DNA from: Accumulibacter sp036625275 | Lineage (GTDB): Bacteria; Pseudomonadota; Gammaproteobacteria; Burkholderiales; Rhodocyclaceae | Direction of reading: 5' to 3' | Assembly (NCBI RefSeq): GCF_036625275.1 | Contig: NZ_JAZKUD010000001.1 | Span: 124,001 to 188,000, forward strand | Length of the DNA: 64,000 nucleotides | Shown: piece by piece, positions 62,249 through 64,000 of the stretch | How positions within the stretch are numbered: the first letter of the stretch is position 1 | How the letters are laid out: each line of letters opens with the position of its first letter | The notes under the pieces: generated by a model | What the model was told of the DNA's origin: nothing | What the model saw: only the letters and a program-made list of their open reading frames with translations | Databases searched by the model: none | Program-made: the position numbers and the translations under genes

Positions 62249-62907
62249 TTGGTGTCGCCCAGACAGTAGCCGAGACCGCGAACGGTGCGGATGAAGCGGG
62301 TGCCAAGTTTCTTGCGCAGGTGATGAATGTAAACTTCGACGGTGTTGCTGCCGGTTTCTTCACCCCAGGCGTACAGACTTTCTTCGAGCTGACTGCGCGT
62401 GCGGATGTGCTGCTTGTGGCTGAGCAGGTCATGCAGCAGGGTATATTCGCGAGCCGACAGGACCACCGGCTGGCCATCGCGGGTCACACGCTTGCTGGCC
62501 GGGTCGAGCACCACTCCAGCGTGCTCGAGCATTGGCGCTGAAGCGCCGCCGGCACGGCGTATCAACGCTCGCAAGCGCGCCTGCAGCTCGAAGAGGTCAA
62601 AGGGCTTGGTGAGGTAGTCATCAGCCCCGGCGTCGAGCCCGGCGATCTTGTCGGCACTGCTGTCGCGAGCGGTGAGGATCAACACCGGCAACGGGTTGCC
62701 ACTTTGCCGCAAGTCCTTGAGGACCGACAACCCGTCGCGCTTCGGCAAGCCGAGATCGAGAACGCAGGCCTGATACGCATGGTCGAGCAGTGCCAGACGT
62801 GCCGCGTCCGGATCACGCACCCAGTCGACCGCGTAATCGGCCAGCTTGAGACCGGCACGAATGCCGTCTCCAAGCAAGATATCGTCTTCAACCAGCAGAA
62901 TGCGCAC
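62245..62907 (-). CDS. OmpR/QseB-family response regulator
   Basis: The 220-residue protein is read from GTG 62907, with GGAAGGGA upstream; TTG 62928 is an alternative. The receiver has MRILLVEDD, Asp in ACVLDLGLPKRDG, Thr in LILTARD and Lys in DYLTKPF. The DNA-binding winged helix has LSAREYTLLHDLLSHKQ and NTVEVYIHHLRKKLG. It is intact although its adjacent kinase is broken, so it is probably an orphan or driven by another kinase such as the hybrid kinase encoded just upstream. Confidence 0.95.
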   Translation of the reverse strand: MRILLVEDDILLGDGIRAGLKLADYAVDWVRDPDAARLALLDHAYQACVLDLGLPKRDGLSVLKDLRQSGNPLPVLILTARDSSADKIAGLDAGADDYLTKPFDLFELQARLRALIRRAGGASAPMLEHAGVVLDPASKRVTRDGQPVVLSAREYTLLHDLLSHKQHIRTRSQLEESLYAWGEETGSNTVEVYIHHLRKKLGTRFIRTVRGLGYCLGDTN

Positions 62908-63021
62908 CGAGCTGTTTCCCTTCCCCAATCAGGACAGGTTCCACATTCCCAGCCGATCGATCGCCTGGGGATACGACAGAATGTGGCTGGCGGGAAGTGT
63001 GCGGAACAAGCAAGCAACTCC

Positions 63022-64000
63022 TCACAGCCAGCGCGCGAGGACCGAATACAGTTCGGCCTGCTTGAACGGTTTGGCGATGAAATCGTTCATGCCGGTACTG
63101 AAGCAGCGTTCGCGGTCATCTTCAAAGGCGTTGGCCGTCAGGGCGATGATCGGGATGCCACTCTGCTCGCGGGTGCCCAGCGCTCGTTCGTGAGCCCGGA
63201 TCCGGCGGGTTGCTTCGAAACCGTCGAGTTCCGGCATCTGGCAGTCCATCAGGATCAGATCAAAGCGCTGCGCGGTGGCTCTCTCAACCGCCTGCAGTCC
63301 GTTTTCAGCCAGACTGACTTGCAATCCGAGAGCTTCGAGAAACGCCTGCACGACTAACCGGTTGACGGCGTTGTCTTCAACCAGCAGCACCTGCCCGGAC
63401 AAACGCCGTTCGACGGTTGCAGCGGGCATCCGTGCTGCCGTGTTGGCCGGGTTTTGCTGGGCAGCCTGGAACGGCACCTCGAACCAGAAGGTCGATCCCT
63501 TGCCCGGTGTACTGTCGACACCCATCGTGCCGGCCATCAAGGTGACGATCTGCCGGGAGATTGCCAGGCCTAGCCCGGTACCACCGTAGCGACGCGTGTG
63601 CGAAAGATCAGCCTGGGCAAAGGCGTCGAAAATATGCCTCTGCTCTTCTTCGGCCAAACCGATGCCGCTATCCCGTACGGAAAAGCGCAAGCGTTGCTCA
63701 CCAAGGCGTTCGACCGACACCGAAACCCCTCCCGATTCAGTAAACTTGATCGCGTTTCCGACCAGATTGGTCAGCACCTGACGCAGGCGCAGCGCATCGC
63801 CATGCACGCTGCTGGGGACATCGTTGGCAACCTGCGCGGAGAGGGCCAGACCCTTGCTGCCGGCAGTGGCGCCGAATCCATCGACCAGATCAGCGAGCAG
63901 GGCGCGCAGGTTGAAGTCTTCGGCCCGAAGTTCCAGTTTGCCCGCCTCGATCTTGGAAAAGTCGAGGATGTCGTTGATCACCCCCAGCAAGCCCTGGCCA
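63022..64000 (-). CDS. Hybrid sensor histidine kinase, C-terminal part (5' end outside the window)
   Basis: The visible ~326 residues start in the HisKA region (LLGVINDILDFSKIEAGKLE). They continue through a HATPase domain (NLVGNAIKFTESGG, RDSGIGLAEEEQRHIFDAF, GTGLGLAISRQIV) and end in a receiver domain with Asp in LILMDCQMPELDGFEATR and Lys in DFIAKPFK. This is the BarA/ArcB-like hybrid layout. Input domains lie beyond the window. It ends 115 bases before the response regulator start on the same strand. Confidence 0.94.
   Translation of the reverse strand, partial: GQGLLGVINDILDFSKIEAGKLELRAEDFNLRALLADLVDGFGATAGSKGLALSAQVANDVPSSVHGDALRLRQVLTNLVGNAIKFTESGGVSVSVERLGEQRLRFSVRDSGIGLAEEEQRHIFDAFAQADLSHTRRYGGTGLGLAISRQIVTLMAGTMGVDSTPGKGSTFWFEVPFQAAQQNPANTAARMPAATVERRLSGQVLLVEDNAVNRLVVQAFLEALGLQVSLAENGLQAVERATAQRFDLILMDCQMPELDGFEATRRIRAHERALGTREQSGIPIIALTANAFEDDRERCFSTGMNDFIAKPFKQAELYSVLARWL

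Overview
This is a GC-rich, densely coded bacterial chromosome segment. Gene order and content point to a betaproteobacterium, most like Rhodocyclales and possibly 'Candidatus Accumulibacter'. The basis is thrS-infC-rpmI-rplT-pheS-pheT-ihfA-merR-tRNA-Pro, an argD-argF-argG operon, ubiA/ubiD, many c-di-GMP genes, a secretin with a cohesin tail and a SelD fusion. The taxonomic call is an inference from gene content; no search was run.

Layout. 1-2.7 kb: the end of a type II secretion-type secretin with a cohesin domain, then three prepilin-like genes with two inverted copies of a palindromic repeat bracketing the middle one. 2.8-3.6 kb: a decayed IS3-family element. 3.6-6.3 kb: a large periplasmic-sensor diguanylate cyclase. 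6.35-9.6 kb: a membrane protein and ubiA / cytochrome c'-like / ubiD. 9.9-17 kb: a five-gene phosphorelay and c-di-GMP cluster. 17.2-25.3 kb: argDFG, small conserved genes, ppnP, a YajQ-family gene, an SNF2 helicase and a phosphoribosyltransferase. 25.6-33 kb: a translation block with a terminator, tRNA-Pro(GGG) and a second terminator. 33.3-36.4 kb: a basic-amino-acid-type ABC importer. 36.6-42.6 kb, minus strand: an FAD oxidoreductase-SelD fusion followed by a PhnDCEE-like importer, probably one transcription unit. 43-44.8 kb: a DUF4332 protein and a complementary pair of bacterioferritin subunits.

45-55.4 kb is the accessory region. It holds a 1683-residue STAND/NACHT protein with a nucleoside-phosphorylase-type N-terminal domain, pentapeptide-like repeats and 14 nearly identical WD40 repeats. 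Next come an IS1182-type remnant, a 1223-residue membrane protein that fuses a class 3 lipase with a patatin-like phospholipase, and a DUF2235 hydrolase. This is the best candidate for an undescribed system: an NLR-like conflict protein with a predicted nucleotide-degrading effector and a rapidly evolving sensor array, beside two lipid-hydrolase genes.

55.5-64 kb: another palindromic repeat copy, an ABC-2 exporter, a response regulator-diguanylate cyclase, a parvulin isomerase, bolA-yciI-yciB, tRNA-Ala(GGC) and tRNA-Glu(TTC). The window ends with a decayed QseC-like histidine kinase, its intact response regulator, and the end of a hybrid kinase that runs off the window.
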